A stretch of DNA of 64,000 nucleotides from contig CAUDEQ010000002.1 of assembly GCA_958448635.1 (NCBI GenBank), positions 5,382 through 69,381 on the forward strand, in the 5' to 3' direction. The position numbers were made by a program, and so were the translations under genes. This stretch comes from an uncultured Bacillota bacterium. Its GTDB lineage: Bacteria; Bacillota; Clostridia; Peptostreptococcales; Anaerovoracaceae. Below the pieces are notes generated by a model. It had not been told where the DNA came from. It searched no databases and saw nothing but the letters and a program-made list of their open reading frames with translations. Positions 17,250 to 26,342 of the stretch are shown here, in pieces (the stretch's first letter is position 1; every line of letters starts with the position of its first letter).

Positions 17250-18715
17250 TGGGCGGAGTAATAGGCTTTGTATCAAAGCAGGACTGTGTGATGGACCTGT
17301 TTTTCGGTACTGACTATCATTCACATCTGGGAACTAAGAGAGGCGGAATGTGCGTGCTTCAGGAGGATGGCTTCAACAGATCCATTCACAATATAGAAAA
17401 TTCTCCCTTCAGAAGCAAGTTTGAAAAGGATATCGAGGAAATGCAGGGGAATATGGGTATAGGAGCCATAAGCGACAGCGACCCGCAGCCTCTGACGGTA
17501 CGCAGCAGACAGGGCGAATACGCCATAACCACTGTAGGCCGTATAAACAACAAGGACGAGATCGTAAACGAGCTGCTTAAGGACAGACCAAGCCAGTTCA
17601 TGTCCATGAGCGGCGGCGGTATAAACAATACCGAGCTGGTGGCTGCCATCGTATCCACCGGAAGAGATATAGTCGACGGCATAAGAAGAGCCCAGGATAA
17701 GATTGACGGCTCCGTAACGATGCTGGTGCTGACCAAGGAAGGTCTTTACGCCGCCAGAGACAAATACGGAAGAACTCCACTCATTATAGGCAAAAAGGAC
17801 GGCGCATACTGTGCCGCATCCGAATCCTTTGCATTCATAAACGTAGGATATAAGTACAGCAGAGAGCTGGGACCCGCAGAGATCGCATTTCTCACTCCCG
17901 ACGGGGAGGAAACCGTGGGAGAACCGCAGGAGGGCATGAGGATATGCTCCTTCCTCTGGACGTATTTCGGATATACGACTTCAATATACGAAGGAAAGAA
18001 CGTGGAGCTGATGAGAAACAGAAACGGAGGAATTCTGGCACAGAAGGACGAGGATCTGGACGTGGACTACGTTGCGGGAGTTCCGGACAGCGGCACTGCC
18101 CATGCGTTGGGCTATGCCAATCAGTCGCGGGTGCCATATGCACGTCCGCTGATCAAATATACGCCGACATGGCCAAGGAGCTTCATGCCGCAGAACCAGA
18201 AGGCCAGAAACCTCATCGCCAAGATGAAGCTGGTGCCTGTTTTCCAGATCATAAAGGACAAGAAGTTCGTGCTTATAGACGACTCCATCGTAAGAGGTAC
18301 GCAGCTTTCGGAAACAGTAAGCTATCTGATAGAAAACGGCGCCAAGGATATACATGTAAGATCTGCATGCCCGCCGATCATGTACGGATGTAAATTCCTG
18401 AACTTTTCACGATCGGTAAGCGATATGGAGCTCATCACCAGAAGATGCATCAGAGAGCTGGAGGGCATGGATCAGCCGGGAGATGCAGCGGCAAACCCTG
18501 CAGGCTTCGACAGCGAGATGCAGTCTGATATCTCTGCCGAGGTGCTGGCGGAGTATGCAGACCCTAAGACGGAAAGACATAAGAACATGGTTGAGCTTAT
18601 AAGAAAGAAGCTGAATTTCGACAGTCTGAAATTCCAGGAGCTGGATGACACCATCGAGGCCATAGGAATAGACAGATGCAAGCTCTGTACATACTGTTGG
18701 GACGGAAAGGAGTAA
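17249..18715 (+). CDS. purF: Amidophosphoribosyltransferase homologue with a degenerate glutaminase domain
   Basis: This 488-residue PurF-family protein should make phosphoribosylamine from PRPP. The phosphoribosyltransferase half is intact: the PRPP loop VLIDDSIVRGTQLS is present. The N-terminal Ntn glutaminase half is not. The nucleophile expected as Cys right after Met is Gly (MGGVIGF), and the glutamine-binding HVRYST block is replaced by MGIGAISDSD. Cysteines in RICSFLW, SACPPIMYGC and CKLCTYCWDG resemble the Fe-S ligands of the Bacillus enzyme. A variant opening MGGxxG is, as far as I recall, widespread in Clostridia and Bacteroidetes. It may use free ammonia or a separate glutaminase. 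Confidence 0.85.
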   Translation: MGGVIGFVSKQDCVMDLFFGTDYHSHLGTKRGGMCVLQEDGFNRSIHNIENSPFRSKFEKDIEEMQGNMGIGAISDSDPQPLTVRSRQGEYAITTVGRINNKDEIVNELLKDRPSQFMSMSGGGINNTELVAAIVSTGRDIVDGIRRAQDKIDGSVTMLVLTKEGLYAARDKYGRTPLIIGKKDGAYCAASESFAFINVGYKYSRELGPAEIAFLTPDGEETVGEPQEGMRICSFLWTYFGYTTSIYEGKNVELMRNRNGGILAQKDEDLDVDYVAGVPDSGTAHALGYANQSRVPYARPLIKYTPTWPRSFMPQNQKARNLIAKMKLVPVFQIIKDKKFVLIDDSIVRGTQLSETVSYLIENGAKDIHVRSACPPIMYGCKFLNFSRSVSDMELITRRCIRELEGMDQPGDAAANPAGFDSEMQSDISAEVLAEYADPKTERHKNMVELIRKKLNFDSLKFQELDDTIEAIGIDRCKLCTYCWDGKE

Positions 18716-18721
18716 GGTAAT

Positions 18722-19435
18722 ATGAAAAAATCACTGCTGACGGATCTTCTGAAGGGAAACTCCTATCCGGGGAGAGGAATCGTTACAGCCCGTTCAGAAG
18801 ACGGTAAAAGCGCTGTGGCAGCGTATTTCATTATGGGAAGAAGCGTCAACAGCCGCAACAGGATATTCGTGGAGGAGGGCGAGGGAATCAGGACACAGGC
18901 TCATGATCCTGCTTTGCTCAGTGATCCAAGCCTGATAATTTATTCTCCTGTAAAGGTGCTGGGCAACAAGACCATCATCACCAACGGAGACCAGACCGAC
19001 ACCATCTATGAAGGCATGGACAAGCAGCAGACCTTCGAGCAGTCTCTGAGAATCAGGGAGTTCGAGCCGGACGGTCCCAACTATACTCCGAGAATATCAG
19101 GAATAATACATATAGAAAAGGGCAGCTGCAATTATGCCATGTCAATACTGAAGAGCAATAACGGCGACCCTGAAGGCTGCAGCAGATATACTTTTGCGTA
19201 TGAGAATCCTGCAGCGGGAGAGGGCAGATACATACACACCTACATGCATGACGGCGAGCCGCTGCCGAGCTTTGAAGGCGAGCCTGAGTGGGTGGAGATC
19301 TCCGGAGATATCGATGAGTTCACCGATGCGGTATGGAGCAGCCTGAACGAAGACAACAAGGTATCGCTGTTTGTCAGATATATAGACATAGAGACAGGCA
19401 GCTATGAGACGAGAATAGTCAATAAGAACAAATAG
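18722..19435 (+). CDS. purO: IMP cyclohydrolase, PurO-like (archaeal type)
   Basis: This 237-residue protein fits the IMP cyclohydrolase-like family first known from archaeal PurO: an N-terminal YPGRGIVTARSEDGKSAVA, then AYFIMGRSVNSRNR and later PNYTPRISGII. It closes the purine ring, taking over the job of the cyclohydrolase half of bacterial PurH. That half is absent from the next gene, so the pair together replaces bifunctional PurH. It starts 6 bases after the purF-like stop. Confidence 0.85.
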   Translation: MKKSLLTDLLKGNSYPGRGIVTARSEDGKSAVAAYFIMGRSVNSRNRIFVEEGEGIRTQAHDPALLSDPSLIIYSPVKVLGNKTIITNGDQTDTIYEGMDKQQTFEQSLRIREFEPDGPNYTPRISGIIHIEKGSCNYAMSILKSNNGDPEGCSRYTFAYENPAAGEGRYIHTYMHDGEPLPSFEGEPEWVEISGDIDEFTDAVWSSLNEDNKVSLFVRYIDIETGSYETRIVNKNK

Positions 19436-19436
19436 G

Positions 19437-19535
19437 AAAGCCGCACTGCGGGCTTTGCGGAAAGCGTTACGGATGCGACGCAGGAGTGCGCTTTGCAGAG
19501 AAAGTCCGGACGTATCATAAGTGTGCGCTTTGCAT
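19437..19535 (+). repeat. Three short GCTTTGC repeats with a hairpin in the purO-purH gap
   Basis: The 129-base gap holds an AAAGCC...GGCTTT hairpin (19437-19456) and three copies of a (G/C)GCTTTGC-centred motif near 19450, 19489 and 19526; the last two share GTGCGCTTTGCA. No terminator U-tract is present, so the operon should read through. Confidence 0.3.
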
Positions 19536-19564
19536 GAGAGATAAGCAATACAGAAGGAGATAAG

Positions 19565-20740
19565 ATGAAAGAACTGGAACTCAAATACGGATGCAATCCC
19601 AATCAGAAGCCATCCAGAATATTTGTCGAAGAGGGAGAGCTTCCCATCGAGGTACTCAACGGAAAGCCGGGATATATCAATTTTATGGACGCCTTCAACG
19701 GCTGGCAGCTGGTTAAGGAGCTGAAGGAGGCAACAGGACTGCCTGCAGCCACATCATTCAAGCACGTTTCGCCTGCCGGAGCAGCTGTGGGGCTGCCTCT
19801 CACGGAGGTGGAGAAAAAGATATACTGGGTGGACGACAGCATAGAGCTTTCGCCGCTGGCATGCGCCTATGCCAGAGCAAGAGGCGCCGACAGGATGTCA
19901 TCCTTCGGTGATTTCATATCGTTGTCGGATGTATGCGATACGGCGACTGCCATGCTGATAAAGCCTGAGGTGTCCGACGGCGTGATCGCTCCCGGTTATG
20001 AGCCTGAGGCTCTTGAGATACTTAAGACAAAGAAAAAGGGAAATTACAATGTGATAAAGATAGATCCCGACTATGTCCCTGAAAAGCAGGAGCGCAAGCA
20101 GGTGTTTGGGATTACCTTCGAACAGGGAAGAAACGATATGCCGATAGATGAAAAATTTCTGGGCAGCATCGTGACGGAAAACAAGGAAATAAGCAGTGAG
20201 GCCAAGAGGGATTTACTGATAGCCCTCATCACCCTTAAATATACCCAGTCCAATTCCGTATGCTACGCCAAGGGCGGTCAGGCCATCGGAATAGGAGCAG
20301 GACAGCAGTCACGTATACACTGCACCAGGCTGGCAGGGCAGAAGGCAGACAACTGGCTGCTGAGACAGTGTCCTAAGGTGCTGGAACTGCCTTTCAAAGA
20401 CGGTGTGGGAAGACCTGACAGGGATAATGCCATAGATGTGTATATGAGCGACGACTACGAGGATGTCATAGGTGAAGGTCAGTGGCAGCGCTTTTTCACC
20501 AGACAGCCGGAGCCTCTTACCAGAGAGGAAAAAAGGGAATGGCTGTCAAAGATGGACGATGTAGCGTTGGGCTCGGATGCGTTCTTCCCGTTCAGCGACA
20601 ATATCGACAGAGCGTACAGGAGCGGAGTTAAATACATAGCGCAGCCGGGTGGCTCGGTGAGAGACGATATCGTCATCAAGGCATGCGATGAATACGGCAT
20701 GGTGATGTATTTCTCAGGCATGAGACTGTTCCATCATTAA
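19565..20740 (+). CDS. purH: AICAR formyltransferase without the cyclohydrolase domain
   Basis: This 391-residue protein carries only the transformylase part of PurH. It lacks the MGS-like cyclohydrolase domain, which explains its length against about 510 for the fusion. Lys66 and His67 in SFKHVSPAGAA are the catalytic pair of this domain. SNSVCYAKGGQAIGIGAGQQSR is present in the second half. It uses 10-formyl-tetrahydrofolate to formylate AICAR. Its partner is the PurO-like protein encoded just upstream. Confidence 0.92.
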   Translation: MKELELKYGCNPNQKPSRIFVEEGELPIEVLNGKPGYINFMDAFNGWQLVKELKEATGLPAATSFKHVSPAGAAVGLPLTEVEKKIYWVDDSIELSPLACAYARARGADRMSSFGDFISLSDVCDTATAMLIKPEVSDGVIAPGYEPEALEILKTKKKGNYNVIKIDPDYVPEKQERKQVFGITFEQGRNDMPIDEKFLGSIVTENKEISSEAKRDLLIALITLKYTQSNSVCYAKGGQAIGIGAGQQSRIHCTRLAGQKADNWLLRQCPKVLELPFKDGVGRPDRDNAIDVYMSDDYEDVIGEGQWQRFFTRQPEPLTREEKREWLSKMDDVALGSDAFFPFSDNIDRAYRSGVKYIAQPGGSVRDDIVIKACDEYGMVMYFSGMRLFHH

Positions 20741-20751
20741 GGAGGTTTATA

Positions 20752-22068
20752 ATGAAGGTACTGGTAGTTGGAAGCGGCGGAAGAGAACATGCAATATGCT
20801 GGAAGCTGAAGCAGAGCCCTGCTCTTGAGGAGCTTTACTGTGCTCCCGGCAATGCGGGAATAGCTGCCGATGCAACGTGTGTGGATATAAGTGCCGAGGA
20901 CGTGGAGGGGATCTGCGGCTGGGCATCTGAAAACAAAATAGACCTGGCTGTGATCGGCCCTGAGGTGCCGCTGGCAATGGGCATCGTGGACGCCCTGGAA
21001 GCAAAGGGCATAAGGACGTTCGGACCCAACATGAAATGCTCTCGACTTGAGGCAAGCAAATCCTTTACCAAGGACTTTCTCGACAGGCATGACATTCCGA
21101 CGGCGGGCTACAGAGAGTTCACCGATAAGGCGGAACTGCTTGAGAACGTGGGCCTTTACGGATATCCCATGGTGCTGAAGGCTGACGGTCTGGCGGCAGG
21201 CAAGGGAGTAGTCATTGCAGAAAACGAAAAGGATGCCGTGGCTGCCATCGAGGAAATGATGGGAGAGAGGATCTTCGGAGCTGCGGCAGATAAGATAGTG
21301 GTGGAGGAATTCCTGACGGGAGTAGAGGCTTCGATGCTCTGCTTCGTAGATGAGAATACCATAGTTCCCATGGAATCGGCCCAGGATTACAAGAGGATCT
21401 TTGACGGAGACAAGGGACCGAACACAGGAGGCATGGGTACATACTCGCCAAGCCTGCTCTTTACGCCTGAGCTGGAGGAGCAGATAAGAGAGAGAATACT
21501 TGAGCCGACGCTGAAAGGCTTTCAGGAGGACGGTCTGGATTTCAAGGGGGTGCTGTTCATCGGGCTCATGCTGTCGGAGGACGGGCCGAAGGTAATTGAA
21601 TTCAACAACAGATTCGGAGACCCTGAGACTCAGTCGGTGCTGATGCGCCTCGACAGCGATCTTCTGGAGATTTTCATGGCAGTCACCGAAAACAGGCTGT
21701 CGGATATTGAAATCAGATGGAAGGACGATAGAGCAGTATGCGTCGTACTGGCTTCAGGCGGATATCCCGGCAGCTATGAAAAGAACAAGCTGATAAAGGG
21801 GCTTGACGCTGTGGACGATGATGTGGTGGTGTTCCATGCGGGAACCAGGTTCGCACCGATGCCGGAGGGAAGCAAATGCGCTTCCTGCGAGGACGACTGC
21901 GACATCAAGACAGGAGCCGTAGTAACATCCGGAGGCCGCGTTCTGGGCGTGACGGCTGTCGGTAAAACCCACGAGGAGGCAAGGAAAAAGGCATATGAAA
22001 ATGCCGGACGTATCAGCTTCGAGGGAATGCAGTACAGAAACGACATAGGAATGATAAACAGACATTGA
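20752..22068 (+). CDS. purD: Phosphoribosylamine--glycine ligase
   Basis: This 438-residue ATP-grasp enzyme opens with MKVLVVGSGGREHAI and has YPMVLKADGLAAGKGV, DKGPNTGGMGTYSP and EFNNRFGDPETQ. It makes GAR from phosphoribosylamine and glycine. It is the last gene of the purine operon and sits 11 bases after purH with GGAGG before its ATG. The length is normal. Confidence 0.96.
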   Translation: MKVLVVGSGGREHAICWKLKQSPALEELYCAPGNAGIAADATCVDISAEDVEGICGWASENKIDLAVIGPEVPLAMGIVDALEAKGIRTFGPNMKCSRLEASKSFTKDFLDRHDIPTAGYREFTDKAELLENVGLYGYPMVLKADGLAAGKGVVIAENEKDAVAAIEEMMGERIFGAAADKIVVEEFLTGVEASMLCFVDENTIVPMESAQDYKRIFDGDKGPNTGGMGTYSPSLLFTPELEEQIRERILEPTLKGFQEDGLDFKGVLFIGLMLSEDGPKVIEFNNRFGDPETQSVLMRLDSDLLEIFMAVTENRLSDIEIRWKDDRAVCVVLASGGYPGSYEKNKLIKGLDAVDDDVVVFHAGTRFAPMPEGSKCASCEDDCDIKTGAVVTSGGRVLGVTAVGKTHEEARKKAYENAGRISFEGMQYRNDIGMINRH

Positions 22069-22091
22069 GACGATCCCGTATCGTGGGATGG

Positions 22092-22149
22092 AAAAGAGTG
22101 AAGACATGAGTGCAAAGGAAGCCTTGTTTCCGTCCTGCACTCTTTTTCT
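22092..22149 (+). terminator. Terminator of the purine operon, with two alternative 5' arms
   Basis: TGCACTC at 22136-22142, followed by TTTTTCTT, can pair with GAGTGCA (22108-22114) over an inner GGAA/TTCC stem. CACTCTTTT (22138-22146) can instead pair with AAAAGAGTG (22092-22100). Either form gives a terminator shape. Confidence 0.75.
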
Positions 22150-22175
22150 TATGCGGGAGTATAGTATGTGGGATG

Positions 22176-22223
22176 GCTTCTGAATTTCAGCAAAGCCTGC
22201 CGTTTAGAAGCTGTAGGCTTTGC
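22176..22223 (+). other. Possible H-type pseudoknot RNA
   Basis: GCTTCT (22176-22181) can pair with AGAAGC (22206-22211), while GCAAAGCCT (22190-22198) can pair with AGGCTTTGC (22215-22223). The stems interleave, which is the H-type pseudoknot arrangement; both are perfect. It lies in the gap between purD and the cytidylate-kinase-like gene (22150-22485), upstream of the promoter there. I do not recognise the family. Confidence 0.35.
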
Positions 22224-22285
22224 TTCGAGGCGGCGCTTTTGCTCATGCATCTCCGTTAAATTGAACAGCGACATGTAATTGGTAT

Positions 22286-22315
22286 TTGAATAGTAAACGT
22301 GGTTTATGATAAAAT
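22286..22315 (+). promoter_or_regulatory. Promoter of the cytidylate-kinase-like gene
   Basis: TTGAAT (22286-22291), an 18-nt spacer ending in TGA and TAAAAT (22310-22315). The start near 22322 gives a leader of about 160 nt that contains the structured element at 22375-22443. Confidence 0.5.
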
Positions 22316-22374
22316 ATAAAAATAAAGCAGCGGTGTTGTTGGTGCAGATATAGTGACAGCGGTTTTTTCAATAT

Positions 22375-22443
22375 GGGTAATATCCAATGCGTGGCATTTC
22401 CCGTATTTCAACAAAGTCTCCCGATTAAATTGGATCGGCGGGA
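22375..22443 (+). other. Leader element, copy 1 (two hairpins around a conserved core)
   Basis: A first hairpin pairs GGG-AAT (22375-22381) with ATT-CCC (22396-22402). A conserved single-stranded GTATTTCAACAAAGTCT follows, then a second hairpin TCCCG/CGGGA (22419-22423, 22439-22443). Positions 22393-22423 match 35713-35743 in 28 of 31 bases. In the second copy both hairpins are kept although some paired bases differ. I recognise no described riboswitch. Confidence 0.5.
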
Positions 22444-22485
22444 TCGACTTCGTTACGGCGGCACTGCGATGAGGAGGCAATGATT

Positions 22486-23118
22486 ATGAATGAGAAAAAA
22501 TGTATAGTTACCATAAGCAGAGAGTTTGGCAGCGGCGGAAGGCTGATCGGCAAGAGACTCGCTGAGAAAATGGGGGTTAATTATTACGATAAGAAGCTTC
22601 TGGACAGGATTGCCGAGGAATCGGGCCTTTGCAGGGAGATGATGGAGGATGCTGAGAAGAAGGCAAAGAACAGCTTCCTTTACAGTCTGGCGTCTGCGCT
22701 GGGTACAGGTGAAGCGGGTCCCGAAAGCCTTTCCCTCAATGAGAGATTCTTTCTGGCTCAGTTTGACACCATCAGAAAGATTGCGGAGGAGGAGTCATGC
22801 GTTATCGTAGGGCGATGCGCCGATTATATTTTAAGGGGAATGCCTGAGGCGACCAACGTATTCATCTATGCAGAGGAGGCTGACAAGATCAAGAGAGCCG
22901 TTGAGGAGTACGGTGTGCCTGAGGATTCCGTAAAGAAGATGATGAAGGATACGGATAAGGCCAGAGCCAACTATTACGCATACCATACGGGAAGAAAATG
23001 GGGAGAGCATGTCAACTATCATCTGTCAATAGACAGCGGATATCTGGAGATAGATGATATAGTGGATCTCATCATAAAGTACACCGAAGTCAAGATCAAC
23101 AAGCTGGAATCCATCTAG
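22486..23118 (+). CDS. Cytidylate kinase-like family protein
   Basis: This 210-residue P-loop protein opens with IVTISREFGSGGRLIGKRLA, the mark of the cytidylate kinase-like family (AAA_26 type), not of housekeeping Cmk. VIVGRCADYIL and a lid-like region rich in Lys/Arg follow. The substrate is unknown. The ATG at 22486 sits 8 nt after GAGGAGG; an ATG at 22480 is too close. It has its own promoter and a long leader. The next gene begins 49 bases later and is probably cotranscribed. Confidence 0.8.
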   Translation: MNEKKCIVTISREFGSGGRLIGKRLAEKMGVNYYDKKLLDRIAEESGLCREMMEDAEKKAKNSFLYSLASALGTGEAGPESLSLNERFFLAQFDTIRKIAEEESCVIVGRCADYILRGMPEATNVFIYAEEADKIKRAVEEYGVPEDSVKKMMKDTDKARANYYAYHTGRKWGEHVNYHLSIDSGYLEIDDIVDLIIKYTEVKINKLESI

Positions 23119-23167
23119 TCAGCTCTGCAGACCACTATCGCACTGATTGATTCAGGAGAGTGATAAA

Positions 23168-24088
23168 ATGAAAAAGAAGATAAGAGCCATGTATTTTACA
23201 GGCACCAACACTACGGCCAGGATCACAACGAGCATCGCATACAGCATGTGGAGAGATATGAGCAGGGCTGTCGGCGAAAGCCCGTGGAACGATAAAGACG
23301 CTACGGATTATGAAGTGAGCTTTTCAAAGGAAGATGATATAAATTTCTCGCCGAAGGCGGCAAGGGAAAGGGAATATGTTTTCGATGAAGACGACATCGT
23401 GGTATTCGGCGTTCCTGTCATCGCAGGAAGGGTTCCAAATGTCCTTCTGAAGTTTCTCGACACGCTTAAAGGCGGCGGTGCCATGGCCATTCCCGTGGTT
23501 CTTTACGGAAACAGGAATTTCGACGATGCGCTGATAGAGCTGAGGAATATCCTGGAGGAAAAGGGCTTCAATACGGTGGCAGGAGCGGCATTCATCGGTG
23601 AGCATTCATTTTCCAAGACTCTGGCGGCAGGAAGACCTGATGAAGATGATATGAAGAAGGCAGAGGCGTTTTCAAAGGATGTTGCAGATAAGATACTGTA
23701 TATCATCAGGGAGGGCGAAGGAGACAACGATAAAATAAGAGATGTGCTGGAGAAGCTGTGCCCTGTGGAGGTCGAGGGCTGCCAGCCGATAAGACCGTAC
23801 TACAAGCCTAGGGACAGGCATGGTGAGCATATAAATATCCTCAAGGTAACACCTAAGCTCGATGAGTCAAAATGCATAAAATGCGGTATGTGTGCGGCGA
23901 TATGCCCCATGGGCTCCATCAGCAGGGAAGAACCCGGTATAGTCAACGGCATATGCATAAAGTGCTGCGGCTGTGTCAAGGGATGCCCGCAGCAGGCTCT
24001 TTACTATGATGATGCCGGATACATATACCACAAGGAAGAACTGGAAGCCATGTACGCCGATAGGAAGGAGCCGTCTACGTTCCTTTGA
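23168..24088 (+). CDS. Flavodoxin-ferredoxin fusion (EFR1-type)
   Basis: This 306-residue protein has an N-terminal flavodoxin-like domain (MYFTGTNTTARIT as the FMN phosphate loop; VVFGVPVIAGRVPN) and a C-terminal two-cluster ferredoxin domain with CIKCGMCAAICP and CIKCCGCVKGCP. It is likely a cytoplasmic electron carrier between low-potential donors and an unidentified partner. The ATG at 23168 follows AGGAGAG. The ATG at 23147 has no RBS. Confidence 0.85.
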   Translation: MKKKIRAMYFTGTNTTARITTSIAYSMWRDMSRAVGESPWNDKDATDYEVSFSKEDDINFSPKAAREREYVFDEDDIVVFGVPVIAGRVPNVLLKFLDTLKGGGAMAIPVVLYGNRNFDDALIELRNILEEKGFNTVAGAAFIGEHSFSKTLAAGRPDEDDMKKAEAFSKDVADKILYIIREGEGDNDKIRDVLEKLCPVEVEGCQPIRPYYKPRDRHGEHINILKVTPKLDESKCIKCGMCAAICPMGSISREEPGIVNGICIKCCGCVKGCPQQALYYDDAGYIYHKEELEAMYADRKEPSTFL

Positions 24089-24105
24089 GCACAAATGATA
24101 AAGCA

Positions 24106-24134
24106 TTGACCTGATTTATGAATAGTGATATTCT
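24106..24134 (+). promoter_or_regulatory. Promoter of metG
   Basis: TTGACC (24106-24111), a 17-nt spacer and TATTCT (24129-24134). The start near 24141 leaves a leader of about 78 nt that holds two hairpins. Confidence 0.5.
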
Positions 24135-24148
24135 AAAATACAGACCAC

Positions 24149-24195
24149 CTGCCGCCCATTTGCGGCAGATGAAAAAACGCATCTCATCTGATGCG
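24149..24195 (+). other. Two adjacent hairpins in the metG leader
   Basis: CTGCCGC/GCGGCAG (24149-24155, 24162-24168) is followed by AAAAAA and then CGCATC/GATGCG (24178-24183, 24190-24195). The leader is too short for a T-box and lacks its conserved antiterminator sequence. The first hairpin could also serve as a weak terminator for the upstream gene. Confidence 0.35.
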
Positions 24196-24218
24196 GATAT
24201 GAAAGGAAGAATGAAAAA

Positions 24219-26153
24219 ATGGCAGAAAACAAAGGCACCTATTACATCACCACACCTATTTATTACCCCAGTGCGAACCTGCATATAGGTCATACGTACT
24301 GTACCGTCATGGCTGACGCCATGGCAAGGTTCAAGAGACTGCTGGGATACGATGTAAGATTTCTTACGGGAACTGATGAACACGGACAGAAGATTCAGAC
24401 CATAGCCGAAAAGGAGGGCGTATCTCCTCAGGAATACGTTGATAAGGTCGTGTCGGGAATCAAGGATCTGTGGAAGACCATGGAAATATCCTACGATGAT
24501 TTCATCAGAACCACAGAGGACAGGCATATAAAGAGAGTACAGGCTCTTTTCATGAAGATGTATGAAAAGGGAGATATATACAAGGGAGAATACGAAGGCA
24601 TGTACTGCACGCCGTGCGAATCCTTCTGGACCGAAAGCCAGCTGGTGGACGGAAAATGCCCGGACTGCGGCAGACCTGTCCAGAAAGCTCAGGAGGAGGC
24701 ATACTTCTTCAAGCTGTCAAAGTATGAGGATGCGCTTCTGGAGCTGTTTGAAAACAATCCTGAATTCCTCCAGCCTGAAACGAGAAGAAACGAAATGGTA
24801 GCCTTCGTAAAGCAGGGCCTTGAGGACCTGTGCATTTCAAGGTCGACCTTTGACTGGGGAATCCCTGTACCTATCAATGACAAGCACGTTATGTACGTGT
24901 GGCTGGATGCGCTTTCCAACTATATAACGGCTCTTGGATGGCCTGATGAGCCTGAGCTTTATGAAAAGTACTGGCCTGTAAACGTCCATCTGGTGGGCAA
25001 GGAAATCGTAAGATTCCACACGATAATCTGGCCTGCAATGCTGATGAGTGCAGAGCTCCCTCTGCCTAAGCAGGTGCTGGGTCACGGTTGGCTGCTGCTG
25101 GAGGGCGGCAAGATGTCAAAGTCAAAGGGCAACGTTGTGGACCCTGTGAAGCTGATAGAAAGATACGGTATCGACGCTCTTAAATACTTCCTGCTGAGGG
25201 AATATACCTTCGGGCAGGACGGCATATTCACCAACGAGGTTATGCTGAAGAGAATGAACTACGATCTTGCCAACGATCTGGGGAATCTCGTATCCAGAAC
25301 CGTTTCAATGATCGAAAAATACAACGGAGGATTTGTTCCGGATCTTACGGATGCCATAGAGCCTGTGGATCAGGAGCTTAAAAACACAGCCGTAGGTGCC
25401 GCCGCTAAGGTGGAGGCCAATATGGACGAGTTCAAGTTTAATCTGGCACTGGAGGAAATCTGGGTGCTGGTGAGAAGAGCCAACAAGTACATCGATGAAA
25501 CCATGCCTTGGGCGCTGGCCAAGGATGAGGCTGCAAAGCCTAGACTTGACAATGTTCTCCACAACCTGGCAGAAGCCATCAGGATTATATCCATACTGAT
25601 ATATCCGTTCATGCACACAACATCTGATAAGATAAGAAAGCAGATGGGTCTTTGGTATGCCGATGTGGCATGGGAGGATGCGCTGCAGTTTGAAATGATG
25701 CAGGGTGAGCAGGTGAAGAAGGGAGATCCTATATTCCCTAGACTCGATATAGATAAGGAGCTGGAGGAGCTGGAAGCCATGAAGGGCGGTAGTGAGGAAG
25801 AGAACATACCTCTGGAGCTGAAGCCGGAGATCGAATACGATGATTTCGACAAGATTGATTTCAGAGTGGGAACGATACTGTCGGCAGAAAAGCACCCTAA
25901 GGCAGATAAGCTGCTGGTATTCCAGGTGAAGATGGGAACTGAAAAGCGCCAGATAATCTCAGGCGTCGCAGAACACTTCAAGCCTGAGGAATGCGTTGGG
26001 CAGAAGGTGTTGGTGGTTGCCAATCTGAAGCCTAGAAAGCTGAGAGGGCTTGAATCCAAGGGCATGATAATGTTTGCGGACAATGTGGTGGATGGCAAGG
26101 AAAGGCTTGAGTTCATGACTACTGAAGCCGAGGACGGAAACCCTGTAACGTAA
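24219..26153 (+). CDS. metG: Methionyl-tRNA synthetase
   Basis: The 644-residue class I enzyme has HIGH at residues 22-25 in [10 protein letters not shown] and [10 protein letters not shown] near 298. The zinc knob has four cysteines (CTPC...CPDC near 130-147). A C-terminal EMAP/Trbp111-type tRNA-binding domain ([20 protein letters not shown]) spans the last 110 residues. This domain order is common in Firmicutes. The RBS is AAAGGAAG. Confidence 0.97.
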   Translation: MAENKGTYYITTPIYYPSANLHIGHTYCTVMADAMARFKRLLGYDVRFLTGTDEHGQKIQTIAEKEGVSPQEYVDKVVSGIKDLWKTMEISYDDFIRTTEDRHIKRVQALFMKMYEKGDIYKGEYEGMYCTPCESFWTESQLVDGKCPDCGRPVQKAQEEAYFFKLSKYEDALLELFENNPEFLQPETRRNEMVAFVKQGLEDLCISRSTFDWGIPVPINDKHVMYVWLDALSNYITALGWPDEPELYEKYWPVNVHLVGKEIVRFHTIIWPAMLMSAELPLPKQVLGHGWLLLEGGKMSKSKGNVVDPVKLIERYGIDALKYFLLREYTFGQDGIFTNEVMLKRMNYDLANDLGNLVSRTVSMIEKYNGGFVPDLTDAIEPVDQELKNTAVGAAAKVEANMDEFKFNLALEEIWVLVRRANKYIDETMPWALAKDEAAKPRLDNVLHNLAEAIRIISILIYPFMHTTSDKIRKQMGLWYADVAWEDALQFEMMQGEQVKKGDPIFPRLDIDKELEELEAMKGGSEEENIPLELKPEIEYDDFDKIDFRVGTILSAEKHPKADKLLVFQVKMGTEKRQIISGVAEHFKPEECVGQKVLVVANLKPRKLRGLESKGMIMFADNVVDGKERLEFMTTEAEDGNPVT

Positions 26154-26204
26154 TGCATAAGCCTGAAAGCATGGCTTAGACAAAAGTTATAGATAGTAAA
26201 ATAT

Positions 26205-26311
26205 AAAGAGTAACATCAGTCTGAAAAAAAATGAACCGACTCCCGGAGGCGGATTAAAAAATCCGGTATAGGGAAGAGCGGTCCATGAATTCAGCCCAAT
26301 GTTACTCTTTT
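26205..26311. ncRNA. Closed-stem RNA candidate or large bidirectional terminator between metG and tatD
   Basis: AAAGAGTAACAT (26205-26216) pairs perfectly with ATGTTACTCTTT (26299-26310) over 12 bp and encloses 82 nt. Inside is a hairpin CGGATT/AATCCG, flanked by CCG/CGG and CCC/GGG helices. Such internal order is more than a terminator needs. It could still be a bidirectional terminator for the convergent metG and tatD, since T-rich sequence follows on both strands. It lacks SRP RNA and 6S RNA hallmarks that I know. Confidence 0.4.
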
Positions 26312-26342
26312 GTATTGTCGCAGACGAGGATAACGGTTCTGC

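Noticed and set aside
22375..22443. Cyclic-di-GMP-I (GEMM) riboswitch, suggested by the CAAAG run
   Set aside because: The first hairpin has no GNRA loop and the rest of the GEMM core is missing.
24135..24218. T-box leader for metG
   Set aside because: The leader is under 90 nt and lacks the conserved T-box and specifier stem.
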